NCBI GenBank assembly: GCA_028865545.1
Contig: JAGWJY010000016.1
Coordinates: 1-60,191, forward strand
Direction of reading: 5' to 3'
Source of the DNA: Alphaproteobacteria bacterium
GTDB taxonomy: Bacteria; Pseudomonadota; Alphaproteobacteria; Micropepsales; Micropepsaceae
Length of the DNA: 60,191 nucleotides
Shown here piece by piece: positions 51,475-60,191 of this stretch (positions are counted from its first letter, which is position 1; each line of letters begins with the position of its first letter). The translations under genes were made by a program, and so were the position numbers. The notes under the pieces are model-generated. The model saw only the letters and a list, made by a program, of their open reading frames with translations. It was not told the origin of the DNA and searched no databases.

Positions 51475-52857
51475 ATGGTTGCGAACAAGATGTGGGGCGG
51501 CCGCTTTGAGGGCGGACCCGCCAAGATCATGGAGGAAATAACGCCTTCCATCGATTTCGACAAACGCCTGGCCGACCAGGACCTGGCCGGTTCGCGGGCG
51601 CATGCACGCATGCTGGCAACCCAAGGGATTATTGCCAAGGACGACGCGGAGGCCATCCTCCGGGGGCTCGACGCCATCGGCAGAGAGATTACCGATGGTA
51701 AGTTCGTCTTCAGGCGCGCTTTGGAGGACATCCACCTCAATATCGAGGCGCGGCTGGCGGAGATTGTCGGACCCGTGGCGGGGCGCCTACACACCGCGCG
51801 GTCGCGCAACGACCAAGTCGTTACGGATTTTCGGCTGTGGATTCGCGAAGCCTGCGACCGAGCTGAGCAAGCATTGAAGGCCCTGCAGGGCGCCCTGCTG
51901 GGACAGGCGGAGGGCCACACCGCCACGGTCATGCCCGGCTTCACCCATATGCAGAGCGCCCAGCCCATCACCTTCGCGCATCATTGCCTTGCCTATGTCG
52001 AGATGTTCGCGCGGGACGCGGGACGCTTCGCCGATGCGCGCAAGCGGTTGAACGAATGTCCGTTGGGCGCCGCCGCACTGGCAGGGACCTCCTTTCCTAT
52101 CGATCGCGATGTGACAGCCAAGGCGCTCGGCTTCGCACGTCCGATGCGGAACTCGCTCGACGCCGTTTCTGCACGCGACTTCGCGCTCGAATATCTAGCG
52201 GCGGCGACCATCGCAGCGACACATCTCTCGCGACTGGCTGGTGAGCTGGTGCAATGGTGTTCGCCGGGATTCGGGTTTGTGCGTCTGTCGGATGCCTTCA
52301 CCACCGGCTCGTCGATCATGCCGCAGAAGCGCAACCCCGACGCTGCCGAACTGATCCGTGGCAAGACGGGCCGCGTGCTGGGTGATTTCGTGTCGCTGAC
52401 CACGGTCGTCAAGGGGCTGGTACTGGCCTATGGCAGCGACCTGCAGGAAGACAAGGAACGCGTCTTCGACGCCGCCGACACGCTGGAACTTTCGTTGGCC
52501 GCCATGGCCGCGATGATCACCGACCTCAAAGCCAATCCGGAGATCATGCGCGCGGCCGCGACCGCCGGCTACCCGACGGCCACGGATCTGGCGGACTGGC
52601 TGGTCCGCGTGCTGAAAAAGCCGTTCCGTGAGGCCCACCACATCGCCGGTTCCATCGTCAAACGGGCCGAGGATCTGAAGATCGATCTGGACAAGCTGCC
52701 ACTTGCCGAGATGCAGAAGATCGAACCCGCAATCACGCTGGACGTAATCGCCGTTCTGAGCCTGGATGCCAGCGTTGCGTCGCGCATGAGCTATGGCGGT
52801 ACGGCACCGCATCGTGTGCGCGAACAGATCGTTTTCTGGCGGGAGAAATTGAAATGA
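51475..52857 (+). CDS. argH: argininosuccinate lyase
   Basis: 460 aa. The last step of arginine synthesis: argininosuccinate to arginine and fumarate. [19 protein letters not shown] is the canonical start, followed by [15 protein letters not shown], and the fumarase/aspartase signature [12 protein letters not shown] carries the catalytic serine. The ATG at 51475 fits both the family and the position next to tlpA. The stop overlaps the following small lipoprotein gene (ATGA). Confidence 0.96.
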   Translation: MVANKMWGGRFEGGPAKIMEEITPSIDFDKRLADQDLAGSRAHARMLATQGIIAKDDAEAILRGLDAIGREITDGKFVFRRALEDIHLNIEARLAEIVGPVAGRLHTARSRNDQVVTDFRLWIREACDRAEQALKALQGALLGQAEGHTATVMPGFTHMQSAQPITFAHHCLAYVEMFARDAGRFADARKRLNECPLGAAALAGTSFPIDRDVTAKALGFARPMRNSLDAVSARDFALEYLAAATIAATHLSRLAGELVQWCSPGFGFVRLSDAFTTGSSIMPQKRNPDAAELIRGKTGRVLGDFVSLTTVVKGLVLAYGSDLQEDKERVFDAADTLELSLAAMAAMITDLKANPEIMRAAATAGYPTATDLADWLVRVLKKPFREAHHIAGSIVKRAEDLKIDLDKLPLAEMQKIEPAITLDVIAVLSLDASVASRMSYGGTAPHRVREQIVFWREKLK

Positions 52858-53015
52858 GAAACGCTCTGCGTCTGGCGCTTGCGTTTGCATTTGCGCTTTC
52901 CGCTTCCGGATGCGGCGTGAAGAACGAACTGGTCAAGCCCGGCGATCAACAGCAACAGACAACGCACAAGGGCGAGAAGGATCCATCCCAGCCGCCCTCG
53001 CCGATCGGCCGATGA
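52854..53015 (+). CDS. lptM: LptM-like small lipoprotein
   Basis: 53 aa. The signal [20 protein letters not shown] gives a lipidated C20, and the mature part begins [12 protein letters not shown], matching the LptM (YifL) pattern of a cysteine, glycine and a short hydrophobic/Pro motif. LptM helps the LptDE translocon fold in the outer membrane. It overlaps argH upstream and lysA downstream by ATGA, so all three are coupled. The rest is Gln/Lys/Pro-rich and disordered. Confidence 0.85.
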   Translation: MRNALRLALAFAFALSASGCGVKNELVKPGDQQQQTTHKGEKDPSQPPSPIGR

Positions 53016-54280
53016 ACCATTTTTTCTATCAGGACGGCACGCTCCATGCCGAGGATGTCGACCTAGTGGCGCTGGCCGATGCGGTCGGCACACCGTTCTA
53101 TTGCTATTCGACGGCGACGCTTGAGCGTCATTACCGGGTCTTCGCCGAGGCATTCCCAGGGGGCACTCTGATCGCTTTCGCGGTGAAGGCCAACGGCAAT
53201 CTCGCCGTCCTGAAGACGCTGGCAAGGCTAGGTGCGGGCGCCGATGTTGTTTCCGGCGGCGAATTGAAGAAGGCTCTGGCGGCCGGTGTCCCGGCGAACA
53301 AGATTGTGTTCTCAGGTGTCGGCAAGACCAAAGCGGAGATGCGGCTTGGTCTCGACGCCGGTATCTATCAGTTCAATGTCGAGAGCGAGCCGGAGCTTGA
53401 GGCCCTAAATGAGGCGGCCGCTTCCGCGGGCACGCGGGCGCCCATCTCCATCCGCGTCAACCCGGACGTCGACGCCAAGACACATGCGAAAATCTCTACC
53501 GGCAAAGCGGAGACAAAATTTGGAATCCCCTGGAGCCGGGCACAGCAGGCCTACGCGCTGGCGGCACGCCTGAAGAACATCGAGATCACCGGCATCGACG
53601 TGCATATCGGCAGCCAGATCACGCAACTGGATCCCTTCGAGGCGGCGTTCACGCGCGTGGTCGAGCTTATCGGCGTGTTGCGCGGCGCAGGCCATGCCAT
53701 TACGCGCGTCGATCTGGGCGGCGGATTGGGCGTACCCTATCGCACCGACAACGAGCCGCCACCCGAGCCGGCGGCCTATGGCGCCATGGCTGCCAAGCTC
53801 ACCAAGGGGCTGAACGCGCAGCTGATCCTGGAACCGGGGCGCCTGATCGCGGCCAATGCCGGCGTGCTGGTGACGCGTGTGATCTACGTCAAGGAAGGCG
53901 AGCGCAAGAATTTCCTGATCGTTGATGCAGGCATGAACGACCTGCTCAGGCCGGCGCTTTATGACGCGCATCACGACATCGTACCTGTCAGCGAAGCGCT
54001 GCCGAGCGACCCGCGCGAACGCTACGACGTCGTCGGTCCGGTTTGCGAAACCTCAGACGTTTTCGCGACGGATCGCGATATGCCACGGTTAAAGTCGGGT
54101 GATCTGGTCGCGATTTTGACGGCTGGCGCCTATGGCGCAGTGATGTCCTCGGTCTACAATGTTCGTCCGCCTGCACCAGAAGTGCTAGTAAAAGGCGGCG
54201 AATGGGCGGTCGTGCGACCGCGAATGGATGATGACGCGCTACTCGCAACCGACCGAATTCCCAGCTGGCTCGAAGCCTAG
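53012..54280 (+). CDS. lysA: diaminopimelate decarboxylase
   Basis: 422 aa. The last step of lysine synthesis, a fold-type III PLP enzyme. The PLP lysine is K59 in LIAFAVKANGNLAVLKTL. VHIGSQI, VDLGGGLGVPYR and LEPGRLIAANAGVLV supply PLP-phosphate and substrate contacts, and GPVCETSDVFATDRD holds the catalytic cysteine. The start [16 protein letters not shown] overlaps the lptM stop. The downstream DUF4175 gene overlaps its end. Confidence 0.96.
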   Translation: MNHFFYQDGTLHAEDVDLVALADAVGTPFYCYSTATLERHYRVFAEAFPGGTLIAFAVKANGNLAVLKTLARLGAGADVVSGGELKKALAAGVPANKIVFSGVGKTKAEMRLGLDAGIYQFNVESEPELEALNEAAASAGTRAPISIRVNPDVDAKTHAKISTGKAETKFGIPWSRAQQAYALAARLKNIEITGIDVHIGSQITQLDPFEAAFTRVVELIGVLRGAGHAITRVDLGGGLGVPYRTDNEPPPEPAAYGAMAAKLTKGLNAQLILEPGRLIAANAGVLVTRVIYVKEGERKNFLIVDAGMNDLLRPALYDAHHDIVPVSEALPSDPRERYDVVGPVCETSDVFATDRDMPRLKSGDLVAILTAGAYGAVMSSVYNVRPPAPEVLVKGGEWAVVRPRMDDDALLATDRIPSWLEA

Positions 54281-56570
54281 GCGCTTCGAACGATTGATAC
54301 TGGCCGCGCGCGCCACCCTGGCGTGGGAACGGCTATGGCCGAAGCTGTGGCCGGCCAGTGGTATCTTCGGGCTCGGCGTCGCCACGGCGCTGTTCGGTGT
54401 ACTTCCGCCGCTGCCCTGGCCCCTGCACGCTTTGATCTTGGCCGGCTTCGTCACTGTAATCGGGCTCGCACTGTATTTTAATCTGACGAAATTCTCCTGG
54501 CCGAGCTGGCAGGATGCCGCCCGCCGGCTCGAACGTGACAACGCCCTGGTGCACCGGCCGATTTCAGAAGCACAGGACTCCCTTGCCGTGGGCGCCGGAG
54601 ATGTCTTTGCTGAGGAGCTGTGGCGCGCGCATCTCTTGGCGCGGCTGCAAAGCTTCGGACGAATCCGCTTGTCTTGGCCGCGATCCGATCTGGGGCGACG
54701 AGACCCCCGGGCTCTGCGCTTCGTTGTTCTGCTGCTGATCGTCTTCGGCGTATTCGTCGCCGGCTCTGATTGGAGTCGCAGGTTGACCGCGGCCTTAGGC
54801 CCGGCCGCCGGGACCAACGCGACGCTCGATGCCTGGATCGATCCACCCGTCTACACTGGAGAAGCGCCGATTTATCTGTCGAAGAGCGGATCGCGCACCA
54901 TTTCTGTGCCGCAAGGGTCGATCTTGAATCTCAGGGTTCACGGTGCAGACCATCTGCCGTCGGTCACTGTGTCCGGAGCGCGCTTCGACGGCACCGATGG
55001 CGAGTACTCCAGTCAGGCTGTGCTAACAGCTCCCATTCATCTGCGCGTACGCGCCAGCGGGCGGACGATCGGCAACTGGAAGGTCACGATCATCGCGGAT
55101 CAAAAGCCTACCATCGCCTTCGCGTCACCGCCGGCCGTGACAAACCGCCAAGCACTTCAGTTGTCTTATAGAGCAAGCGACGATTATGGCGTTGTGGCCG
55201 CACGCGCTGTGATCCGTCCGCACGGACGCAAAGGCGCACCTATTGTCATAGACCTGCAATTGCCTGCGCGTTCGGCAAAGACAGTTTCGGAAACGATTTA
55301 TCGCGATTTAACCGAACATCCCTATGCCGGCCTTGACGTCGACATCACACTGCTGGCCGTCGATGCGGCTGGGCAGACCGCGACGAGCAATACTGTCCGT
55401 TTCAAACTGCCCGAACGGATTTTCACCGACCCTCTGGCCCGCGCCTTGATTGAACAGCGCCAGCTTCTTGCCAGCATGGGAGCTGCAGCACGTGGTCATG
55501 TCGTTACGACGCTCGGCGCACTTTCGATCGCACCCGATAAATTTTACGCCGGACAGGACGGTACCTATCTGGCGTTGCGCGCCGCATATTGGGGAACCAA
55601 ATACGCCGATCGCCGCGAAGATTTCGAACGCATCGAGGATTTGCTATGGCAGACCGCGGTCGGTTTGGAGCAAAGCGGCCTTCTCAAGATGGCCGAACAA
55701 CTGCGGCAGATGCAGCAGCAGATCGCCCAGATGATGGCGCAAGGCGCGCCGCAGAGCGAAATCGACGCGATGCTGCAGCGCTACAACGATCTGATGCAAC
55801 GCTATCTTCAGGCAATGGCACAGAACGCGCAGCAGAATGGCGTAGCGCCACCGGATGCGAATGCGAAGGTTCTCGGAGAACAGGATCTCGCTGCGTTATT
55901 GAAGGCCATCCAGCAACTCTCCCAGAGCGGAGACCGATTGAAAGCGATGCAGCTTCTCGCCTTCCTGCAAGGACTGGTTGAGAATATGCAGGTAGCCAAC
56001 GGATCAGGTTCCGGTGGCAGCCCCAGCGACAACCAAGCGCTGCGCAATCTCGGCGAATTGATGGGCAAGCAACGCATGCTGATGGACAAGACATTCCGTC
56101 AGAGCCAGGGCACCGGCGATCCCAAGGATGGCGGCCCGAAAGGATTGGCGCGACAGCAGGGGCAACTGCATGACCAGCTCGGCACCATCCTCAAAGATGG
56201 TGCAAAAGTACCCGGCGCGCGCGATCTTGAGGAAGCTGGCAGGATCATGGGGGACGCACAGCAGGCGCTGGCTCTTGGCGATCTGGGCCGCGCCGGCACA
56301 TTGCAGAAGGACGCTCTCGACGCGCTGCGTAAGGGTGCTAATGCGATCGCCGGGACGCGACAAGGCATGGGATCGCAGAGCGGTCAGGATCCCTTCGGGC
56401 GCGCCGTCGGGAACCGCGGCGCCGGTCCCGGCGGCAATCTAAAAATCCCGGACGCGTCGGTGCTGCAGCGCGCGCGCGACATCCTCAAAGAGCTGCGCAA
56501 GCGTGCGGGCCAACTTGGGCGACCCAAGGAAGAACTCGACTACATCGATCGTCTGCTGCAGCAATTTTAA
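54228..56570 (+). CDS. large membrane protein of DUF4175/TIGR02302 family
   Basis: 780 aa. Two or three membrane helices near the N-terminus (about residues 45-85 and 165-185) are followed by a periplasmic region. An immunoglobulin-like part (LDAWIDPPVYTGEAPIYLSK ...) occupies residues 200-400, then long Gln/Met-rich helices (LRQMQQQIAQMMAQGAPQSE ...) to about 640 and a Gly/Gln-rich tail. Its function is unknown in general. Members are conserved in alphaproteobacteria next to lysA. It overlaps lysA by 53 bp if it starts at 54228; the true start may be 54231. Confidence 0.87.
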   Translation: MMTRYSQPTEFPAGSKPRRFERLILAARATLAWERLWPKLWPASGIFGLGVATALFGVLPPLPWPLHALILAGFVTVIGLALYFNLTKFSWPSWQDAARRLERDNALVHRPISEAQDSLAVGAGDVFAEELWRAHLLARLQSFGRIRLSWPRSDLGRRDPRALRFVVLLLIVFGVFVAGSDWSRRLTAALGPAAGTNATLDAWIDPPVYTGEAPIYLSKSGSRTISVPQGSILNLRVHGADHLPSVTVSGARFDGTDGEYSSQAVLTAPIHLRVRASGRTIGNWKVTIIADQKPTIAFASPPAVTNRQALQLSYRASDDYGVVAARAVIRPHGRKGAPIVIDLQLPARSAKTVSETIYRDLTEHPYAGLDVDITLLAVDAAGQTATSNTVRFKLPERIFTDPLARALIEQRQLLASMGAAARGHVVTTLGALSIAPDKFYAGQDGTYLALRAAYWGTKYADRREDFERIEDLLWQTAVGLEQSGLLKMAEQLRQMQQQIAQMMAQGAPQSEIDAMLQRYNDLMQRYLQAMAQNAQQNGVAPPDANAKVLGEQDLAALLKAIQQLSQSGDRLKAMQLLAFLQGLVENMQVANGSGSGGSPSDNQALRNLGELMGKQRMLMDKTFRQSQGTGDPKDGGPKGLARQQGQLHDQLGTILKDGAKVPGARDLEEAGRIMGDAQQALALGDLGRAGTLQKDALDALRKGANAIAGTRQGMGSQSGQDPFGRAVGNRGAGPGGNLKIPDASVLQRARDILKELRKRAGQLGRPKEELDYIDRLLQQF

Positions 56571-56579
56571 GCTGTGAGG

Positions 56580-57107
56580 TTAAATACCCAAACCAGCTTT
56601 GGCGATGAACGGTAATGCGCGGTCCTTGCCAGCGTCGTCCATGCCGTAACCGACTATAAATTCCGCGACGCCGACGAACGCCGCATAATCGGCTTTTGCC
56701 ACCGCGTCTTTGCGGGCCTTGTCCACAACAACGGCCGATTGAACCGATGCCGCACCCGCTGCCAGCGACAATTCGCGCGCCTTCATAATCGTGTGGCCGC
56801 CATCCAACACGCCGTCGATCAACAATACATTCTTGCCGCGGAAATTCTCCGACGGACCGATCAGCACGGCGACGTCCCGTGTCGCGGCACGCCCCACATA
56901 GCTTCTGAGCCAGAGAAACTCCGTCGGCAGCGAGATTCCTTCACGCGCCAGCGCCCGCAGAAGATCGCTGGCAAAGACGTAAGCGCCGACCAGAATCGGC
57001 GCTGCTATCTGCGGCCTGACCGGCGCGGCAACAATCTCGCGTGCCATGACCTTCAGACGCTCGGCGATACGATTCTCCGAAAACAGAATCTCATGCTCCA
57101 TATCCAT
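56580..57107 (-). CDS. hypoxanthine phosphoribosyltransferase-like protein
   Basis: 175 aa. It resembles hypoxanthine/guanine phosphoribosyltransferases in length and in VLFSENRIAER-type opening (here ILFSENRIAERLKVMAREI), LVGAYVFASDLLRAL, and the end AEFIVGYGMDD with the nucleobase-contact region. The PRPP loop is altered: LLIDGVLDGGHT (about residues 96-107) where the family has VEDIVDTG, so D102 (the probable catalytic base) is kept but the preceding ED pair is changed to DG. It starts 4 nt after the stop of the zinc-ribbon gene. Activity cannot be assumed. Confidence 0.8.
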   Translation of the reverse strand: MDMEHEILFSENRIAERLKVMAREIVAAPVRPQIAAPILVGAYVFASDLLRALAREGISLPTEFLWLRSYVGRAATRDVAVLIGPSENFRGKNVLLIDGVLDGGHTIMKARELSLAAGAASVQSAVVVDKARKDAVAKADYAAFVGVAEFIVGYGMDDAGKDRALPFIAKAGLGI

Positions 57108-57111
57108 TCTT

Positions 57112-57822
57112 TCACTCACTCGCCTTGGCAAGACGTAGATCGAGATGTCGTGCTGCAGATGGCGGGCTCGAAAGGCGCGTCACGAAGCGTGTGGATTGGC
57201 CCGGGCTCAACGTCAAAACGCTTGGCGCAAAGGTCCAGTGGTACAGTTCGTGGCCATCATCATCGGTGAGCGCTACCCGAACTTGCGGCACGGACAATGC
57301 GCGGTCGCTGACATTCACAAGGGCGCCGCTCACCGACAGTACCGGCTGTCCATCTTCGGTTTGCATGCGATATTTCACGTTGTCGAATTTGAAGCCGCTT
57401 GCGTCCGTCTTCAACCCAAGCGTCGAATACAGCGAGGCCGACTGTGGCCAGGCGCCGACGATCTGCTGTCGATAAATGGCCGCCATCCAGCCGATCAAGA
57501 TTACGATAGCCGCAAGCACGACCCAGCCGGCGCCCAGCAGGACGCGGCGGGGCCACAGCGGCCGCGATTTCGGAGCGTCTTCCCGCGCACCAACGCTAAA
57601 AGACGGCGTCTGCACATAGGCCCGTGCGCGCGGCTCCGGCTCGGGCGGCGGCGCGGCCGGTTCTGACTCAACAACAAGCGGCTCGGCCTCGGTGACGGCC
57701 TCCGAAGGTGCCTGGTGCCACACATGGCCGCATTTGGCGCAACGAACCGTACGGCCGGCGGGCAAAAAATTTGCCTCGTCGGCTTGATAACGCGTGGAGC
57801 ATTCTGGACAAGTAAGGATCAT
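57112..57822 (-). CDS. zinc-ribbon (MJ0042-type) membrane protein with DUF3426 domain
   Basis: 236 aa. The N-terminal zinc ribbon is MILTCPECSTRYQADEANF ... CAKCGHVW, with cysteines at 5, 8, 28 and 31. A Pro/Glu-rich linker follows, then one membrane helix (about 93-115) and a C-terminal domain VRVALTDDDGHELYHWTF with LTLSPGQSTRFVTRL, typical of DUF3426. Such proteins sit with ftsE/ftsX in alphaproteobacteria and are of unknown function. It is divergent from ftsE (187 bp apart) and adjacent to hpt. Confidence 0.85.
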   Translation of the reverse strand: MILTCPECSTRYQADEANFLPAGRTVRCAKCGHVWHQAPSEAVTEAEPLVVESEPAAPPPEPEPRARAYVQTPSFSVGAREDAPKSRPLWPRRVLLGAGWVVLAAIVILIGWMAAIYRQQIVGAWPQSASLYSTLGLKTDASGFKFDNVKYRMQTEDGQPVLSVSGALVNVSDRALSVPQVRVALTDDDGHELYHWTFAPSVLTLSPGQSTRFVTRLSSPPSAARHLDLRLAKASE

Positions 57823-58008
57823 GCGTGCGCGATCTGTTCTGTCGGGCGAAAATAGGCGTGATGGCAAGCCGCCGCAAGGCTCGAAACTGCGGCCTTGTCC
57901 CGCTGGCGTGAAGGTGCCGTCAAGCCATTCCGGCGCTTTGAACCAATCGCATTTTTCTGCGGCGCGGTGCTCCACACATCTGCCGAAAATGCTCTAAGGT
58001 CCGGCCCC

Positions 58009-58680
58009 ATGGTTCGCTTCGAAAATGTCGGCATGCGCTACGGCGCGGGACCGGAAGTGCTGCGCGACGTGACCTTCGTTCTGGAGGCCGGTTCGTTCAC
58101 CTTCCTGACCGGGCTTTCCGGCGCCGGCAAGACGACCCTTCTGAAGTTGATTGATGTCGCTGAACCGCCGTCGCGGGGCCTCATCACCCTGTTCGGACAC
58201 GATTTGGCGACGACCAAGCGTGCCACCTTTCCGGCGCTGCGCCGCCGTATCGGGGTCGTGTTCCAGGACTTCCGCCTGCTCGACCATCTCTCGGCCTTCG
58301 ACAACGTGGCGTTGCCGTTGATGATCGCGGGCCGGCGTGAGGCCGACTATGCCCACGACGTGGAAGAGCTCTTGGCGTGGGTGGGTCTGGGCGATCGCAT
58401 GAAGGCAAAACCTCCGACTTTGTCAGGCGGCGAACAGCAACGCGTCGCCATCGCCCGTGCGGTTGTGGCGAGGCCAGACCTGCTGATTGCCGATGAGCCG
58501 ACCGGCAATGTCGATCCGGAAATCGGCGCACGCCTGATCCGTCTCTTTGCTGAATTAAACCGGCTCGGCACAACGGTGCTTATCGCCACACACGACCGTT
58601 CACTCGTCGAATCAACTCGTGCACGTGAAATGCGGTTGGTCGATGGAAGGCTGGTCGAATTGAGGACGCCACGAACATGA
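58009..58680 (+). CDS. ftsE: cell division ATP-binding protein FtsE
   Basis: 223 aa. ABC ATPase of the FtsEX complex, which controls peptidoglycan hydrolases at the septum. Walker A is [17 protein letters not shown] (about residues 34-48), the Q loop [10 protein letters not shown], the ABC signature [14 protein letters not shown] and Walker [13 protein letters not shown]; the His loop is in [10 protein letters not shown]. The ATG at 58009 ([12 protein letters not shown]) is the family opening. ftsX overlaps by ATGA. Confidence 0.95.
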   Translation: MVRFENVGMRYGAGPEVLRDVTFVLEAGSFTFLTGLSGAGKTTLLKLIDVAEPPSRGLITLFGHDLATTKRATFPALRRRIGVVFQDFRLLDHLSAFDNVALPLMIAGRREADYAHDVEELLAWVGLGDRMKAKPPTLSGGEQQRVAIARAVVARPDLLIADEPTGNVDPEIGARLIRLFAELNRLGTTVLIATHDRSLVESTRAREMRLVDGRLVELRTPRT

Positions 58681-59567
58681 GCACCAACAGTCAAATCATG
58701 CCGCGCGAAAAAGGCGCCGCGCCGCTCGATGTGGTGATTGGAGTGATGGCGTTCCTGGCGGCACTCGCACTTGGCGCCTCGCTGGTGGCCAACCGCACAG
58801 CCGACACCTGGCGTGGCGGGCTCGCCGGAAAGCTGACCGTGCAAATCGTTCCGCCGGCGCAGGGACTGGCACAGCAAGGTCTGCAGCGCGAAACCGACGC
58901 GGCCCTCGCCGTACTGCGTACGACGCCAGGCATCGCCTATGCGGCCCCTCTGTCGCAGGAAGAGCAACTGAAACTGGTTCAACCTTGGCTTGGTCAGGGT
59001 AACCTGGTTGCCGATCTGCCATTGCCGCAATTAATCGACGCCGAAATCTCGCCGGGATCTGCAGTCGACCTTCCCGGGCTTGCGGCACGGTTGAAGCAGG
59101 CGGCCCCCGATTCTTTTCTCGACGACCATAGCCACTGGATCAGTCGGCTGCGCGACCTCGCAGAATCCGTCGTGTGGTCCGCTTATGGCATTCTGCTGCT
59201 GATCGCCATTGCCACGGCTGCTGCCGTTTCGTTTGCGACGCGCGCCGGACTCGATGCCCATCACGAGATGGTGGCGCTGCTGCATCAGATGGGCGCACAG
59301 TCCAAGTTCATCGCGCGCGCCTTCGAGTGGCATTATTTCCGCGCAGCGTTGTTTGCCGCGGCTGGCGGCGCAGGATTCGCCGCTATTTTCTTCATCGCGG
59401 CGGGCGGGCTGCAATTCGCCGGCGTCGAAGCGGTTCCGTTTCTCCCACCGATGGCGCTCAAGCCTTTTGAGCTGCCATGGTTGTTCGCCGTGCCGGCCGT
59501 CACCAGTCTTATCGCTCTGGCCACCGCGCGCCTTTCAGTGTTAGCCGCGCTTCGAAAGATTTACTGA
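58677..59567 (+). CDS. ftsX: cell division protein FtsX
   Basis: 296 aa. Membrane partner of FtsE. A first helix (about residues 19-38) is followed by a periplasmic domain (40-160), and three C-terminal helices begin at [19 protein letters not shown]. The motif [20 protein letters not shown] is the coupling region seen in FtsX proteins. It opens directly on the ftsE stop codon. The periplasmic loop contacts the hydrolase activator in other species; which hydrolase is used here is unknown. Confidence 0.94.
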   Translation: MSTNSQIMPREKGAAPLDVVIGVMAFLAALALGASLVANRTADTWRGGLAGKLTVQIVPPAQGLAQQGLQRETDAALAVLRTTPGIAYAAPLSQEEQLKLVQPWLGQGNLVADLPLPQLIDAEISPGSAVDLPGLAARLKQAAPDSFLDDHSHWISRLRDLAESVVWSAYGILLLIAIATAAAVSFATRAGLDAHHEMVALLHQMGAQSKFIARAFEWHYFRAALFAAAGGAGFAAIFFIAAGGLQFAGVEAVPFLPPMALKPFELPWLFAVPAVTSLIALATARLSVLAALRKIY

Positions 59568-59670
59568 AGGCAACATCCGGGCGTTTCTGGGTTTTTTTGG
59601 TCTATTGCCGTCCGACGTGCGAAATTAACTACCTTATTCTAAACTAGGCGGGAATCGAGGAGCCTTAACG

Positions 59671-60191
59671 TTGCTGAGACGCACCGCCATATTCGTCGTT
59701 GGTCTCTACGTCCTGGGCTTCGTCATCTTCGTCACCAAACTGCCGAAGACGCCGAACGATTTGCACCACATCGACGGGATCGTCGCGCTGACTGGCGGCG
59801 ATACTCGCCTGGACGCCGCCGTTGTGCTGTTTGAAAAGGGCGTAGGCAAAAGGCTGCTCATCTCCGGCGTAAACCCACAGACCACGAAGGCCGAATTGAA
59901 AAAATTGGTGCATGGTGGACCCCGGTTCGACTGCTGCGCCGATCTTGGTTATGCGGCCGAGGATACACACGGCAACGCCCGGGAGGCGGCGGCTTGGGCG
60001 CGGTTCTATCACTTCCGGAAGTTGCTCATCGTCACGGCGCGTTATCACATGCCAAGAAGCCTAACCGAGTTCCAAGCGGCCATGCCCGGCATGAAGTTTG
60101 CCGCCTATCCGGTCGAACCGGAGAGCATCAATCTGGAGGGTTGGTGGCACAATCCACGCGCTCTTTTCGTACTGCATGCGGAATATGCGAA
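59671..60191 (+). CDS. YdcF/DUF218-family protein, truncated by window end
   Basis: At least 173 residues, running off the window end. The most likely start is a TTG at 59671, 9 bp after a GAGGAG-like ribosome site; no in-frame ATG is present nearby. One membrane helix (AIFVVGLYVLGFVIFV) is followed by HHIDGIVALTGGDTRLDAAVV, KRLLISGVNPQTTKAEL and GNAREAAAWARF, then LLIVTARYHMPRSL, which is the DUF218 (YdcF/SanA-type) pattern. Relatives are of unknown or SAM-binding function, some linked to envelope metabolism. It lies 103 bp after ftsX. Confidence 0.8.
   Translation, partial: MLRRTAIFVVGLYVLGFVIFVTKLPKTPNDLHHIDGIVALTGGDTRLDAAVVLFEKGVGKRLLISGVNPQTTKAELKKLVHGGPRFDCCADLGYAAEDTHGNAREAAAWARFYHFRKLLIVTARYHMPRSLTEFQAAMPGMKFAAYPVEPESINLEGWWHNPRALFVLHAEYA

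Noticed and set aside
59575-59605. T-run after ftsX considered as a terminator
   Set aside because: There are seven Ts, but no stable stem precedes them.

Overview
The window is GC-rich chromosomal DNA from an alphaproteobacterium; the exact lineage cannot be fixed from sequence alone. The evidence for the class is an SRP RNA next to dnaX, a cytochrome c (CycM type) divergent from kdsB-pheA, an argH-lptM-lysA-DUF4175 run, a complete Caulobacter-type cpa/tad pilus locus with TTAA-N7-TTAA (CtrA-type) boxes, and a betaine-lipid btaAB pair. No tRNA, rRNA, insertion sequence, phage gene or CRISPR array was seen. Almost all of the window is densely packed core or accessory metabolism.

Layout. 1-11.4 kb: housekeeping genes (recR, dnaX, ffs, an MHYT sensor kinase, nudC, pheA, kdsB, a membrane cytochrome c, a GhrA-type reductase, leucyl aminopeptidase, a glutathione S-transferase and a TAXI binding protein without its permease). 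11.5-26.4 kb: a full Tad/Flp pilus island. TadD, the cpaABCDEF-tadBC assembly genes, two tandem flp pilin genes, a secretin-N-domain protein, TadG, a GT87-type glycosyltransferase and two TadE-like pseudopilins are present, and candidate CtrA boxes precede nearly every transcription unit. 26.4-31.4 kb: acyl-CoA thioesterase, btaAB, an OmpA-type protein with 33 consecutive prolines, and a secreted unknown. 31.6-38.8 kb: asd, a PH-domain membrane protein, a Rieske protein with no cytochrome b/c1 beside it, a malyl-CoA lyase/thioesterase plus mesaconyl-CoA hydratase pair, zapE and a UbiH-type hydroxylase. 39.0-44.4 kb: glnK-amtB, a DapC-like aminotransferase and ftsK.

44.7-47.2 kb is the most unusual part. 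A Tat-exported high-potential iron-sulfur protein, a monohaem cytochrome fused to an outer-membrane beta-barrel (Cyc2-like architecture) and a dihaem cytochrome c4 lie in one direction. By analogy with the iron-oxidation proteins of acidophiles, this looks like a three-part path for moving electrons across the outer membrane and periplasm. The electron donor is unknown.

48.3-60.2 kb: etfBA and 3-hydroxybutyryl-CoA dehydrogenase (acyl-CoA redox), a TlpA thioredoxin, argH, a 53-residue LptM-like lipoprotein, lysA, a large DUF4175 membrane protein, a divergent hypoxanthine phosphoribosyltransferase, a zinc-ribbon membrane protein, ftsEX and the start of a YdcF-type protein. Gene ends are very tightly packed: many same-strand pairs overlap by ATGA, and four convergent pairs share interlocked 4-bp stop codons.
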